Shown here: piece after piece, positions 33,653 to 42,453 of the stretch
Layout of the letters: every line of letters begins with the position of its first letter
Numbering within the stretch: position 1 is the stretch's first letter
Source: Roseburia sp. CAG:10041_57
Lineage (GTDB): Bacteria; Bacillota; Clostridia; Lachnospirales; Lachnospiraceae
NCBI GenBank assembly: GCA_001916965.1
Contig: MNTL01000005.1
Location: 63,063 to 127,062 of the forward strand
Reading direction: 5' to 3'
DNA: 64,000 nt
The notes under the pieces: model-generated
What the model saw: the letters and a program-made list of their open reading frames with translations, nothing else
The model's database searches: none
Told to the model about the DNA's origin: nothing
Translations under genes and position numbers: made by a program

Positions 33653-33859
33653 GGGGAGATACAAAATGATTGGAATATATGGAAATCGATTGACGGCAAT
33701 ATTAACTGGAATATGGTTATGGAGAAAATTGCCTGTACAGGATACCAGGGAGCTACAACTTTAGAACCAATGAATTGGGATTATTCTCATTTAGATATTT
33801 GGCAGTTTTTGGAATTGGCTTATGAAAGGGCAAATAGACTTGATTACCTGCGAAGATAA
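33653..33859 (+). pseudogene. Remnant of a TIM-barrel sugar isomerase/epimerase gene (3' end)
   Basis: An open frame from just after a TGA (33650-33652) to TAA 33857-33859 encodes IDGNINWNMVMEKIACTGYQ, then LEPMNWDYSHLDIWQFLELA and a short basic end. This matches the C-terminus of AP-endonuclease-2/xylose-isomerase-like proteins. No start or N-terminal barrel is present upstream, where the 6S terminator lies, so the gene is a decayed 3' fragment. Bases 33567-33652 hold nothing else recognisable. Confidence 0.7.
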
Positions 33860-33875
33860 TGGAGGCGATATAAGG

Positions 33876-34805
33876 ATGAAAACAGACAGGATATTGGGAA
33901 TCATCATTTATTTAATGAACCATGATAATGTTTCGGCTAGCTATCTTGCAGAGAGATTTCATGTATCAGTTCGGACAATCCAAAGAGACATGATCAGTAT
34001 TTCTGCGATAGGTGTACCGATATATTCGGAAAGTGGGAAAAATGGTGGTTATTCTATTTTACCTACATACAAAATAAAAAACAGCGAGCTCAGAAGTGCC
34101 GAGCAGCAGATGATTATAAAGGCTTTGGAAAGTCTGGCAACGTCTTATACCAATGATACTTTGAAGACCTTGATTGAAAAATATAATGCGATTGTTCAAA
34201 AAGAAGGCGGACAAAAAGTGTTTTGGGATTTTGGTGTAACCAAAGAAAATGCAGATGTACAGAGTAAAAATCAATTGTTGGAGCATACCATCGAACAAAA
34301 AAAGTATGTGTCTTTTGAATACTGCAATACTGATGGAAAAAAATCCGCACCGATGGTTGAACCACTGGCGATTCACTACAAATGGTATGCATGGTATCTT
34401 TTTGCATATTCTGATGATAAAAAACAGTATAGAACCTATAAAATAGCCAGAATGCGAAATTTAAAAGAAATGGACAGAGTTTCCAACATAGATCATGGTG
34501 ATATTAAGAAATTGATGAAAGAATCGGAGCAGGCTTATTATCGGACAAGCATCCCCATTGAAGTGCAGTTTGCCAATGAAGAGACGGCATTGATGGAAGA
34601 ATATTTTCCAGACTGTCCTATAGAACAGATATCAGAAGATACAAAGCGTATGTTTATTGATGTGCCTGCAAAGGAAAGATTGTGGAAAGCACTGCTGTTA
34701 AGTTTCGGAAACAAGGTAAAAGTCATAGGACCGGAGGAGTACAGGAAAGAGCTGATACAAACAGCTCAAAATTTTTTATCTAATTACGACATACAGTTGT
34801 CGTAG
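33876..34805 (+). CDS. YafY-type HTH/WYL transcriptional regulator
   Basis: 309 residues from ATG 33876 with GGAGG at 33861-33865. N-terminal HTH_11 domain (about 1-58; SASYLAERFHVSVRTIQRDM), then a WYL ligand-sensing domain (about 135-215; YKWYAWYLFAYSDDKKQYRT) and a WCX-type C-terminal part. Such regulators often sit next to the gene they control, here a DinB-like protein 68 nt downstream. The ligand is unknown. Confidence 0.88.
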   Translation: MKTDRILGIIIYLMNHDNVSASYLAERFHVSVRTIQRDMISISAIGVPIYSESGKNGGYSILPTYKIKNSELRSAEQQMIIKALESLATSYTNDTLKTLIEKYNAIVQKEGGQKVFWDFGVTKENADVQSKNQLLEHTIEQKKYVSFEYCNTDGKKSAPMVEPLAIHYKWYAWYLFAYSDDKKQYRTYKIARMRNLKEMDRVSNIDHGDIKKLMKESEQAYYRTSIPIEVQFANEETALMEEYFPDCPIEQISEDTKRMFIDVPAKERLWKALLLSFGNKVKVIGPEEYRKELIQTAQNFLSNYDIQLS

Positions 34806-34873
34806 TATTCCTGTAAAATATAGCCATAAATATAAAAAAGCTTTATCATCTGTGAAAATTGGAGGAAGATTCT

Positions 34874-35596
34874 ATGACAAAGGAAACATTAATCAGTTCA
34901 TTTGAAGAAAAACACAGGGAATTGGAACTTGCATTGCAGGGAGATGATATCGGATGCATAAGAAAGCTGACATTGGATGTTCATGCAATGGTTCATCCGG
35001 CAGAAGTATCAGGCAAGGCAGAGAAAACAATGGCGGATTACGTGCTGGATTATATGATGGAGGGGCATCAAAACGACCTTGTTCCGAGGGAAAACTGGGA
35101 GGAAGATTTGCATTATGCCGGAACAAATACAGTGCCGATGTGTTGGCAGTTTTGGCATACCTATAGAATTGAAGATTTAGTAAGTAATATCTTGATGGCA
35201 AATCAAAATCAGTTATTTGATGATGAGTGGCAAAAAAGAATAGATGTTAATATTACAGATACGGGAAATGCGTTGGAACTGGACGAGGCAATCTCTTTTG
35301 CCAAAGGAATCAATGTGGAAGCATTGCGTGAATACATGATTGCTGTTGGAAAAAATACACGTTGTATTTTAGAGGGTCTTTCTTTGAAACAAATAAAATC
35401 AATGGCTCCTGCAACATGGGTGATGAGAATCTTAGAAGAAGGTGGAGTTACCACTGACTTTCGTTCTGTATGGTTATTGGTGTATTGGGGGAGATTGACA
35501 AGAGGCGGAATGATTTTGACTCCGATGACAGGACACCATATGATGCATTTGCCACCTTGCCTGAATCATTTACCAATATTGCCATCAAGATGTTAA
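34874..35596 (+). CDS. DinB-superfamily protein
   Basis: 240 residues from ATG 34874 (GGAGGA 7 nt upstream). Helical protein with His residues placed as in DinB-fold metal sites: LDVHAMVH, QFWHTYRIEDLV and MTGHHMMHL. Many DinB proteins in Firmicutes are metal-dependent thiol S-transferases or stress proteins of unknown role; no reaction can be assigned. It follows the WYL regulator, which may control it. The spoIID-derived repeat begins 15 nt after the stop. Confidence 0.7.
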   Translation: MTKETLISSFEEKHRELELALQGDDIGCIRKLTLDVHAMVHPAEVSGKAEKTMADYVLDYMMEGHQNDLVPRENWEEDLHYAGTNTVPMCWQFWHTYRIEDLVSNILMANQNQLFDDEWQKRIDVNITDTGNALELDEAISFAKGINVEALREYMIAVGKNTRCILEGLSLKQIKSMAPATWVMRILEEGGVTTDFRSVWLLVYWGRLTRGGMILTPMTGHHMMHLPPCLNHLPILPSRC

Positions 35597-35610
35597 TAGA
35601 TAATTCAAAG

Positions 35611-35921
35611 TATGAAATTATATGTTTTACAAATGTATAGCGCATTAATTCATCTCATAAACTGAAAGTAACAGAGAATGAGATGATAAAATGGCAAAAC
35701 ATTTGTGTAGCAGGTTATGTGTCGTTTTATTTTGAATCACACTGTCTTTGGGAATCTACCAGTGCAGTGTAGAGAATACAGAACAGCAGGATACGGAAGA
35801 ACAAGGACAGCCAGTGCCACTCATGATGGATGATAAGATCAGAGTTCTTATTAAGACAGGAAATTATGAGAATGTATACCATGAGAAGATAGTGGTGAAA
35901 GGTTAGAGAGGACTGTACATA
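35611..35921 (+). pseudogene. Decayed duplicate of the spoIID-like gene's upstream region and 5' end
   Basis: These 311 bases match 38825-39144 at most positions, covering about 80 bp upstream and the first 80 codons of the spoIID-like gene. The copy has an in-frame TGA where the intact gene has TGG (Trp15 region), a 9-nt deletion in the Gln-rich linker, and a TAG where the intact gene has CAA. It then runs into unrelated sequence. It is a dead partial copy forming the left boundary of a small island. Confidence 0.85.
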
Positions 35922-35969
35922 CGGATGTATAAAAAACGACAGTAGTGTGGTAGATGAAATAGAGTAGAG

Positions 35970-35994
35970 AAAAGGCTGAGAAATCAGCCTTTTA
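35970..35994 (+). terminator. Hairpin terminator after the spoIID remnant
   Basis: AAAAGGCTGA (35970-35979), GAAA tetraloop, TCAGCCTTTT (35984-35993); perfect stem with T-rich 3' arm. Confidence 0.75.
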
Positions 35995-36112
35995 TAGTGC
36001 TATAATAGGATAGAGGTGTGCTGAATAAAAAGTTCCCAAGAAGATGAAAAATAGATAAATGTTTAAAAAAGTGAATACAAAATGACTTTTTAAATATAAT
36101 ATAAATATTTAG

Positions 36113-36141
36113 TTGACATATTTTAAAAAAAGTCCTATAGT
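36113..36141 (+). promoter_or_regulatory. Strong promoter of the island genes
   Basis: TTGACA at 36113-36118, 17-nt spacer, TATAGT at 36136-36141. A TTAACACTTAA dyad follows in the leader and could be an operator for the XRE protein encoded downstream (inference). Confidence 0.75.
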
Positions 36142-36168
36142 GTATTTAACACTTAATAGGAGGTTTCT

Positions 36169-36930
36169 ATGGAAAAGACTTATAAATTCATTTCGGAAAG
36201 TAACATTATAGAAGTAGTAGACAAATTGTCTTCTTCATTGGGGGATGAACTGGAAATTGGATTAAAGAAGATGGGAATTGAAGAAAGATATTCCGTTGGT
36301 AAACATTATTTGAAGTGGGACTTATTTAATAAGAACTGCATCAATTCATTTAAAGAGGGAACACTTATTGCAAGGTATGCAAAAAGAGGTCCTTGGAATA
36401 TGGTTCCATTGGTAGATTTCTCATCACGTTTTATTTTCTCAGTTATGCGAGAAGAGAGATTTATTGAGTTGTGTAGGGGAAAAGGAAAACGGAAAAGGTT
36501 GCATTATATGGAAGCCTTTGCGCAGTCTTTTAATTTTGCATTAGGTGAAGGCTTTCAGATGAGCCTTTTTTTAGAAAATCAAGATCGTGAGGAAGAAGTA
36601 GCGCAAATTGTAGATGGTATATTAAAGGATATGCAGGTAGAAAAAGATGCCATTGAAAATTATGCGGTTATTTTATTTAATGAATATAATCATGAACTTG
36701 TTTCAATAAAATGCTGTGTTATTAACAGTGATTTACAAATTGTGGATCAGGAAGACTGGAGTTCATATATTAAACATAGACAGTCTATAGTTCCAGAAGT
36801 TGTTGAAGGAGACAATGATTTACAGTATAATCAATCTGTTTCTTTGAATGCAAAGGCAAGAGAGCGAGCAAAGCAGAGAACAAATGTTGAAGAAAAGAAG
36901 GACAAAGAAGAAAACAGCAAAAATGCTTAA
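36169..36930 (+). CDS. Unknown protein paired with an XRE-ImmA/IrrE gene
   Basis: 253 residues, AT-rich, AGGAGG 5 nt upstream. No catalytic motif is evident. N-terminal half has alternating helix/strand character (IIEVVDKLSSSLGDELEI, WDLFNKNCINSFKEGTLIAR, MVPLVDFSSRFIFSVMRE); the C-terminus is charged and rich in Lys/Glu. It resembles small proteins often encoded just before ImmA/IrrE genes (possibly DUF5986; uncertain). Only 23 nt separate it from the next gene, so they form an operon. Confidence 0.65.
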   Translation: MEKTYKFISESNIIEVVDKLSSSLGDELEIGLKKMGIEERYSVGKHYLKWDLFNKNCINSFKEGTLIARYAKRGPWNMVPLVDFSSRFIFSVMREERFIELCRGKGKRKRLHYMEAFAQSFNFALGEGFQMSLFLENQDREEEVAQIVDGILKDMQVEKDAIENYAVILFNEYNHELVSIKCCVINSDLQIVDQEDWSSYIKHRQSIVPEVVEGDNDLQYNQSVSLNAKARERAKQRTNVEEKKDKEENSKNA

Positions 36931-36953
36931 TAGATAATTAAGGAGCTGGAAGA

Positions 36954-38138
36954 ATGAATAACATAGTTGATTTCGGGAAAACTTATCCTGATAGGCAGTT
37001 TAATGGCGAAAGGTTGAAGATAGCAAGATTATGGAGAGATATATCTGCAAATGAAATGGCAGATAAAATTGGAGTAAAGCGCCAAACCATTTCAATGTAC
37101 GAAAATGGGAAATTAAAGAATCCAGATATTGGAACGATTCAAAAAATAAGCGAGTGTTTAAACTTTCCATTTAAATTTTTTGTTGAGGACTTTAATGTTG
37201 AACTTGAGGAAACAACAACTTATTTTAGATCGTTATTAACAACAAGCAAAAGATATATTGAGGAGCAAGAGAGCAAGGTAACATTTATATCAATTGTGTA
37301 TGAGTTTTTGAAAGAATATTTGGATTTTGAACCTTTAGATTTGCCCCAAATTCCACAAGGCTGTACACCAGAGGAAGCGGCAACTTTGCTAAGAGAGCAT
37401 TGGAAACTTGGAAACAAACCAATTGATAATTTGATTTATCTTGTTGAGTCACATGGTTTAGTGGTGACAGATTTTGAGACAAATACAGGAGATGTAGATG
37501 CATATAGTCATAAAATATCGTCAAGCAATACAGAAACTTATTTAATTGGTTTCTCAAAAAATAAAAATGCAGCAGCAAGAATACACTTTGATTTAGCACA
37601 TGAACTAGGACACATTTTATTACACGACTGGAATGAGGGATTATCAGAGGTAAAAGCGGAGTTCAAGGAATTGGAAAATCAGGCGAATGATTTTGCCGCT
37701 GCTTTTCTAATGCCTGAAGATGAATTCAGAGCCGATATAGGAAATTATGCTAATAAACTTCCATATTATGTTGAACTTAAAAAAAGGTGGAAGGTGTCAA
37801 TTGCGGCGATGATTAGACGTTCGTATAGTCTTGGATTGATAGGAAATGATGAATATCAAAAGATGATGCGAAATATGCAAAAACAAGGAATAAGGAAGGT
37901 TGAACCATTAGATGATACGTTGGTTACTGCTAAACCTTCTTTACTAAAGCAGGCTGTGGGAATTTTATTGAGTCAAGGTGTATTTACGCCGATGGAATTA
38001 TTGGATGAACTTTCTTCGGAATATGGCTTAACATTAAATGCGGATGATTTAGAAAATCTTATAGGTCTTAATAGAGGCACCTTACGTGAAAATGGCAATC
38101 CGCCACAGATGAAAGTGAATCTGAAAAATTTTAAATAA
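36954..38138 (+). CDS. XRE helix-turn-helix fused to ImmA/IrrE metallopeptidase
   Basis: 394 residues. XRE HTH at about 18-72 (ISANEMADKIGVKRQTISMY), then an ImmA/IrrE zinc-peptidase domain with H216-E217-x-x-H220 in LAHELGHILLHDW and the downstream Glu in ANDFAAAFLMPEDEF. Such proteins cleave partner repressors after DNA damage or conjugation signals, in mobile elements and defence modules, and can also be fused toxin-antitoxin regulators. The partner is probably the gene just before it. AT-rich relative to the flanks. Confidence 0.88.
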   Translation: MNNIVDFGKTYPDRQFNGERLKIARLWRDISANEMADKIGVKRQTISMYENGKLKNPDIGTIQKISECLNFPFKFFVEDFNVELEETTTYFRSLLTTSKRYIEEQESKVTFISIVYEFLKEYLDFEPLDLPQIPQGCTPEEAATLLREHWKLGNKPIDNLIYLVESHGLVVTDFETNTGDVDAYSHKISSSNTETYLIGFSKNKNAAARIHFDLAHELGHILLHDWNEGLSEVKAEFKELENQANDFAAAFLMPEDEFRADIGNYANKLPYYVELKKRWKVSIAAMIRRSYSLGLIGNDEYQKMMRNMQKQGIRKVEPLDDTLVTAKPSLLKQAVGILLSQGVFTPMELLDELSSEYGLTLNADDLENLIGLNRGTLRENGNPPQMKVNLKNFK

Positions 38139-38149
38139 AAATATGTGTA

Positions 38150-38178
38150 TTGCTATAAAAACCTATATTGCATATAAT
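38150..38178 (+). promoter_or_regulatory. Promoter of the toxin-antitoxin pair
   Basis: TTGCTA at 38150-38155, 17-nt spacer, TATAAT at 38173-38178. Confidence 0.65.
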
Positions 38179-38201
38179 AGAATCAGAAAGGGAGTGATAC
38201 C

Positions 38202-38372
38202 GTGGCACCATTAGCAGCAGTAGATACAACAGAAAATAACCGCACATATGACTATACGGAGAAAGATGCTTTTGATGCGCTCTATCAGGAATTGGAAAAA
38301 GGAGTGCAGAGCATGAAAAATGGCGAGGTATACACCATTGAAGAAGCATGGGAGGAAATAGACAAGATATAG
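38202..38372 (+). CDS. Antitoxin of a RelE/ParE-type module
   Basis: 56 residues from GTG 38202, with AAAGGGAG about 7 nt upstream. The C-terminus MKNGEVYTIEEAWEEIDKI is typical of small antitoxins that wrap RelE/ParE toxins. The N-terminal part (MAPLAAVDTTENNRTYDYTE) is short, with no full DNA-binding domain visible. The toxin gene starts 3 nt after its stop. Confidence 0.75.
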   Translation: MAPLAAVDTTENNRTYDYTEKDAFDALYQELEKGVQSMKNGEVYTIEEAWEEIDKI

Positions 38373-38375
38373 TAT

Positions 38376-38714
38376 ATGGATAAACCTAAAAATTATAAAA
38401 TTGTCTTGTCGAAGGATGCTCTACAAGATATTAAAAATACGAAAGCATATATATTACAGACTTTTATGTACAGGGAATATGCGGAAAATTTCTCCAAGAA
38501 AATAAAGGCTGTAATCAAAGCCTTAGATCCTTTTGCTGAAGGGTATGAAAAAACGGGATACAATATTGAAGGATTAGAAATTTATTACAAGCCATACAGT
38601 ACATATTTGATCTTTTTTGTAGTTGAAGATGCAACAGTGACTGTTATTAGAGTATTGAAAGATAGGATGTATTGGCAGGCTATCATAAATCGAATGAAGA
38701 GAATAAATAGGTAA
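38376..38714 (+). CDS. RelE/ParE-family toxin
   Basis: 112 residues. The RelE/ParE fold is shown by YKIVLSKDALQDIKNTKAYI at the N-terminus, then IEGLEIYYKPYSTYLIFFVV and the basic VIRVLKDRMYW strand near the end. Toxins of this family cut mRNA on the ribosome (RelE) or poison gyrase (ParE); sequence alone does not tell which. Last gene of the island; a terminator follows. Confidence 0.82.
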   Translation: MDKPKNYKIVLSKDALQDIKNTKAYILQTFMYREYAENFSKKIKAVIKALDPFAEGYEKTGYNIEGLEIYYKPYSTYLIFFVVEDATVTVIRVLKDRMYWQAIINRMKRINR

Positions 38715-38721
38715 TTTTAAG

Positions 38722-38756
38722 ATAGTCACATTATGAGAATAGTGTGGCTATTTTTA
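38722..38756 (+). terminator. Terminator of the toxin-antitoxin pair
   Basis: 11-bp stem 38722-38732 / 38741-38751 with G-U pairs, then TTTT. Confidence 0.75.
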
Positions 38757-38824
38757 ATAAAAATAAATAGTCATAAAAGAAAGAAGATATATACAAAAAA
38801 TATGATGTCACAAGTGGCTTCTAT

Positions 38825-39144
38825 TATGAAATTATATGTTTTATAAATGTATAGCGCACTAATTCATCTCATAAACTGAAAGTAACAGAGAATGAGATGA
38901 TAAAATGACAAAACATTTGTGTAGCAGGTTATGTGTCGTTTTACTTTGGATCACACTGTCTTTGGGAATCTACCAGTGCAGTGTAGAAAATACAGAACAG
39001 CAGCCACAGCAGGATACGGAAGAACAAGTACAGCCAGTATCGCCCATGATGGATGATAAAATCAGGGTCCTTATTAAGACAGGGAGCTATGAGAATATAT
39101 ACCATGATAAGATAGTGATGAAAGGTCAAAGAGGGCTGTACATA
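38825..39144 (+). repeat. Intact copy of the spoIID 5' duplicated segment
   Basis: Direct-repeat partner of 35611-35921; the two copies are 3.2 kb apart and bracket the island. This copy runs on into the full-length gene and has kept its reading frame. Confidence 0.85.
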
Positions 39145-40344
39145 GAGACCAAACAGAACCTTCAGGAGCTTTCGCCAGACGAGGAATTTACAATCACATC
39201 AAATGAATGGAAACAGGGTTCTGTCACAATCTATCCTAAGGCAGATGGCAGAATTGAACTCCCGAATGTGGGGCGAAGTGAGGCAGTTAGCTATAGGGGC
39301 AGTATGACCTGTTATGGTGCTCCACAGGGATTGGTGCTTGTGAATGAATTACCGGTTGAGGAATACCTCTATGGTGTTGTACCAAGTGAAATGCCTTCTT
39401 CTTACCCGTTAGAAGCGTTGAAGGCACAGGCAGTCAGTGCCAGAACCTATGCCTTTTATCAGAAGCAGTCCTATGCCTATCCAGAGTGGAGGGCGCATGT
39501 AGATGACAGTACCGCCTATCAGGTGTATCAGAATATATCGGAGCAGGATGCAGTGAATCAGGCTGTTGATGAGACGAAGGGACTGGTTATGACTTGCAAT
39601 GATGATTTAATAGAGAGTTTCTATTATAGTACATCCTGGGGGTTCAGTTCTGGATATGATACCTGGCGTGAAGGAGAAAGCAAGGATTATCTGGTAGTAA
39701 AAGAACTGAGTATAGCCGATCAACCAGGGAATATAAAGGATTCCAAACAGTTATATAACGCAATAGATTTTCAAAATGAAATTGACTTTAAAAGTCAAGA
39801 ATTTATAGAAAAAGAGGAACCATGGTTTCGATGGAACTATGAAAAAAGCATAGATGTGCAGAACTTTTTACAGAGAGTCCGGAATCTGTACGAAAGCGAT
39901 TCAGATAAAGTCCAGATAGAATCTGAGAGCAGATCACCAGAGCAGCTTTTAAAAGAAAAAGATATAAGAAGTATTTCAGCAGCCAGACGTTCTGACAGTG
40001 GTATGGTGACCAGACTTGCCATTGATACAGAACATTTTCAAATCATGATTTCGTCACAGCATTGTATCAGAACTGTGCTGGCAACACCGGGAGATATTCT
40101 TATAAAACAGGATGGCTCTGCATATTCTATGGGAGAACTGCTGCCCAGTGCCTTTTTCTATCTGGAGAGTATCAGTGAAGAGGGCGGCATATCGAAGGTC
40201 ATAATCCATGGAGGCGGCATGGGACACGGCGTTGGAATGTCCCAGAATGGAGCAAAATGTCTGGCACAGCTGGGATATTCCTATAGCGACATACTGAGAT
40301 ATTTTTATCAGGGAGTATGCATAGAAGAATTATCGAATGATTAA
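38905..40344 (+). CDS. SpoIID/LytB-domain cell wall protein
   Basis: 479 residues. N-terminal signal/anchor (about 8-25), a Gln/Glu-rich linker, then SpoIID repeats and the catalytic region (LVLVNELPVEEYLYGVVPSE, YPLEALKAQAVSARTYAF) and the C-terminal GGGMGHGVGMSQNGAKCLAQ motif. SpoIID is a lytic transglycosylase used in engulfment during sporulation; family relatives include LytB modifiers. Here a full-length gene next to a broken copy of its own 5' end. It is the extracytoplasmic type by its signal. Confidence 0.88.
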   Translation: MTKHLCSRLCVVLLWITLSLGIYQCSVENTEQQPQQDTEEQVQPVSPMMDDKIRVLIKTGSYENIYHDKIVMKGQRGLYIETKQNLQELSPDEEFTITSNEWKQGSVTIYPKADGRIELPNVGRSEAVSYRGSMTCYGAPQGLVLVNELPVEEYLYGVVPSEMPSSYPLEALKAQAVSARTYAFYQKQSYAYPEWRAHVDDSTAYQVYQNISEQDAVNQAVDETKGLVMTCNDDLIESFYYSTSWGFSSGYDTWREGESKDYLVVKELSIADQPGNIKDSKQLYNAIDFQNEIDFKSQEFIEKEEPWFRWNYEKSIDVQNFLQRVRNLYESDSDKVQIESESRSPEQLLKEKDIRSISAARRSDSGMVTRLAIDTEHFQIMISSQHCIRTVLATPGDILIKQDGSAYSMGELLPSAFFYLESISEEGGISKVIIHGGGMGHGVGMSQNGAKCLAQLGYSYSDILRYFYQGVCIEELSND

Positions 40345-40372
40345 GAAACGCTATGCTACATTGTTTTTCATA

Positions 40373-40381
40373 TGGTATAAT
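40373..40381 (+). promoter_or_regulatory. Extended -10 promoter before the AAA/PD-(D/E)XK gene
   Basis: TGG-TATAAT with TATAAT at 40376-40381 and a weak ATGCTA 17 nt upstream; gene starts at 40414. Confidence 0.5.
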
Positions 40382-40413
40382 ATACGCAGTTGATCTAAAC
40401 AAGGAGAGAGTAT

Positions 40414-42099
40414 ATGGAGACAATAGTAAGCATAGGCAATCAGGGATTTGACAGACTTAGAGAAGAAGGCAGCTTCTATATAGATAAGACGTATTTTATC
40501 AAAGAATGGTGGGAATCAAGGGATGTTATTACTTTGATTACCAGACCAAGGCGTTTTGGTAAAACTCTGAATATGAATATGCTTTATTGCTTTTTCTCAA
40601 ATCAGTATGCGGGAAGAGACGACTTATTTGAGAATCTTTCGATATGGAAAGAGGAAAAATACAAAAAGCTTCAGGGAACATATCCTACTGTATTTTTGAG
40701 CTTCGCGGGAATCAAGGCAGATAATCTTGAAGACGCGAAAAGTCAGATAAAGCTTCAAATTGCGGGACTGTATGAACAGAACAGATATTTATTGGAGACA
40801 AATCTGCTTAGTGATAACGAGAAGAATATGTATCAGTCTATGACTATGACTATGAGTGATGTGGAATGCTGTGCAGCAATTAACCAGATGTGTCTTTATC
40901 TTAGCAGATATTATAAGAAGAATGTTATTGTTTTGCTGGATGAATATGATACACCTATGCAGGAAGCTTATATACATGGTTATTGGAATGAATTCACAGC
41001 GTTTATTCGAAATTTGTTTAATTCCACTTTTAAAACCAATCAATATCTGGAACGCGGCATTATGACAGGAATTACCAGGGTATCCAAGGAATCGGTATTT
41101 TCAGATCTGAATAACCTGAATGTAGTGACTACTACGTCTGATGAATATAGCACGTGCTTTGGATTTACGCAGGAGGAAGTAACATCAGCACTGGAATTGT
41201 TTGGATGTATGGATCAATTGGAAGAAGTGCAGAAATGGTACGATGGCTTTACATTTGGTTCCAGCAGAGATATCTACAATCCATGGTCAATCACTAATTA
41301 TCTGGATAAGAAGCGCTTTAGTCCCTATTGGGCAGCGACCAGTTCTAATGGTTTGATTAACAGACTGATACAATCTGCTTCAGCAGAAGTGAAAATGTAT
41401 ATGGAGGATTTGCTGAAGGATAAGGAAATTATCGTTAACTTTGATGAACAGATTGTTTTTGACCAGCTTGACAGCAATAAGGATGCTATATGGAGTCTGT
41501 TGGTAGCCAGTGGATATTTGAAGGTGGAAAAGGTAGAGTATCATGGAATATTAAGAAAACCATGGTATCATTTACGTATCACCAATCTGGAGACTTATGG
41601 AATATTTTCCGATATGTTTTTGGGCTGGTTTGATAGTTCAGCATCAAATTATAATGCGTTTGTTGATGCCTTGCTACAGGGAGATTTAAAAGCAATGAAT
41701 GCCTACATGAATGATGTGGCGCTGACTACCTTCAGCAATTTTGATACAGGAACGCATCCGTCTGGCAAGACACAACCGGAGAGGTTTTATCATGGCTTCG
41801 TGTTAGGATTGTTAGTAGAATTGAGAGAAAGCTATGATATTCGTTCCAATCGAGAAAGCGGATATGGCCGGTATGACGTGATGCTGATTCCAAAGAATCA
41901 TAAGAAGACAGCATATGTATTGGAATTTAAGGTATTGGATACCGATGAGGAAGAATCACTGGAAGATACTGTTCATGCAGCATTATATCAAATTGAAGAG
42001 AAAAAGTATGATACTGAGTTGCTTTCTCTGGGGATAGAGAGAAATAATATAAGACATTATGGCTTTGCATTTCAAGGGAAAAAGGTATTAATAGGCTGA
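40414..42099 (+). CDS. AAA-ATPase-like / PD-(D/E)XK nuclease-superfamily protein
   Basis: 561 residues. Opens with SIGNQGFDRLREEGSFYIDK and TRPRRFGKTLNMNML (P-loop near residue 50), Walker B-like VIVLLDEYDTPM, then ITRVSKESVFSDLNNLNV, all typical of AAA-ATPase-like (PF09820) proteins. The C-terminal PD-(D/E)XK domain has GRYDVMLIPKN and YVLEFKVLD. These proteins are abundant in gut anaerobes, usually in many copies per genome, with unknown role (mobile or abortive-infection-like). AAGGAGAG precedes the start. Confidence 0.88.
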   Translation: METIVSIGNQGFDRLREEGSFYIDKTYFIKEWWESRDVITLITRPRRFGKTLNMNMLYCFFSNQYAGRDDLFENLSIWKEEKYKKLQGTYPTVFLSFAGIKADNLEDAKSQIKLQIAGLYEQNRYLLETNLLSDNEKNMYQSMTMTMSDVECCAAINQMCLYLSRYYKKNVIVLLDEYDTPMQEAYIHGYWNEFTAFIRNLFNSTFKTNQYLERGIMTGITRVSKESVFSDLNNLNVVTTTSDEYSTCFGFTQEEVTSALELFGCMDQLEEVQKWYDGFTFGSSRDIYNPWSITNYLDKKRFSPYWAATSSNGLINRLIQSASAEVKMYMEDLLKDKEIIVNFDEQIVFDQLDSNKDAIWSLLVASGYLKVEKVEYHGILRKPWYHLRITNLETYGIFSDMFLGWFDSSASNYNAFVDALLQGDLKAMNAYMNDVALTTFSNFDTGTHPSGKTQPERFYHGFVLGLLVELRESYDIRSNRESGYGRYDVMLIPKNHKKTAYVLEFKVLDTDEEESLEDTVHAALYQIEEKKYDTELLSLGIERNNIRHYGFAFQGKKVLIG

Positions 42100-42116
42100 T
42101 TTTGTAATTTTCCCCC

Positions 42117-42145
42117 TTGACATTCCTGGCTGAATTGTCTATCAT
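42117..42145 (+). promoter_or_regulatory. Promoter of the Phe T-box leader
   Basis: TTGACA at 42117-42122, 17-nt spacer, TATCAT at 42140-42145. Confidence 0.75.
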
Positions 42146-42151
42146 GACAAT

Positions 42152-42407
42152 ATATGAGAAATGCATAGAAGGTGCAAAGTAGAGCTATATTTTCTGCCAG
42201 AGAGTGAGGGTCACCGGCTGTAAGCCCTCTAAGTTCAGATATAGTGTTGAATTTCCCACCGGAGCAGCTCTGTTGAAGTAATCAGTAGACAGAGACGTAG
42301 GAACACGTTACGTTTTTGTGAGCCATTTTGTGAGAACACAGAATGGGAAACAGGGTGGTACCACGATATATTCGTCCCTTATAGCTTAGGCTATAAGGGA
42401 TTTTTTA
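42152..42407 (+). promoter_or_regulatory. T-box leader of pheST (Phe specifier)
   Basis: Stem I carries AGAGAGTGAGGGTCACCGGCTG. The specifier loop GTTGAATTTCCCACCGGAGCAG offers UUU or UUC (42252-42255), both Phe. The canonical T-box AGGGTGGTACCACG is at about 42352-42365; its UGGU pairs with an ACCA tRNA end, as expected for tRNA-Phe. The terminator is the stem 42376-42385 / 42390-42399 followed by T6. Uncharged tRNA-Phe should raise pheS expression. Confidence 0.93.
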
Positions 42408-42453
42408 TATCTTACAGGATTCCCAGTAATTGTATGGAAGAAGGAGACAGGAA

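Noticed and set aside
34874..35596. Frameshifted C-terminus of the DinB-like gene
   Set aside because: The last residues (MTGHHMMHLPPC) carry the expected third His region, so the end is accepted as genuine.
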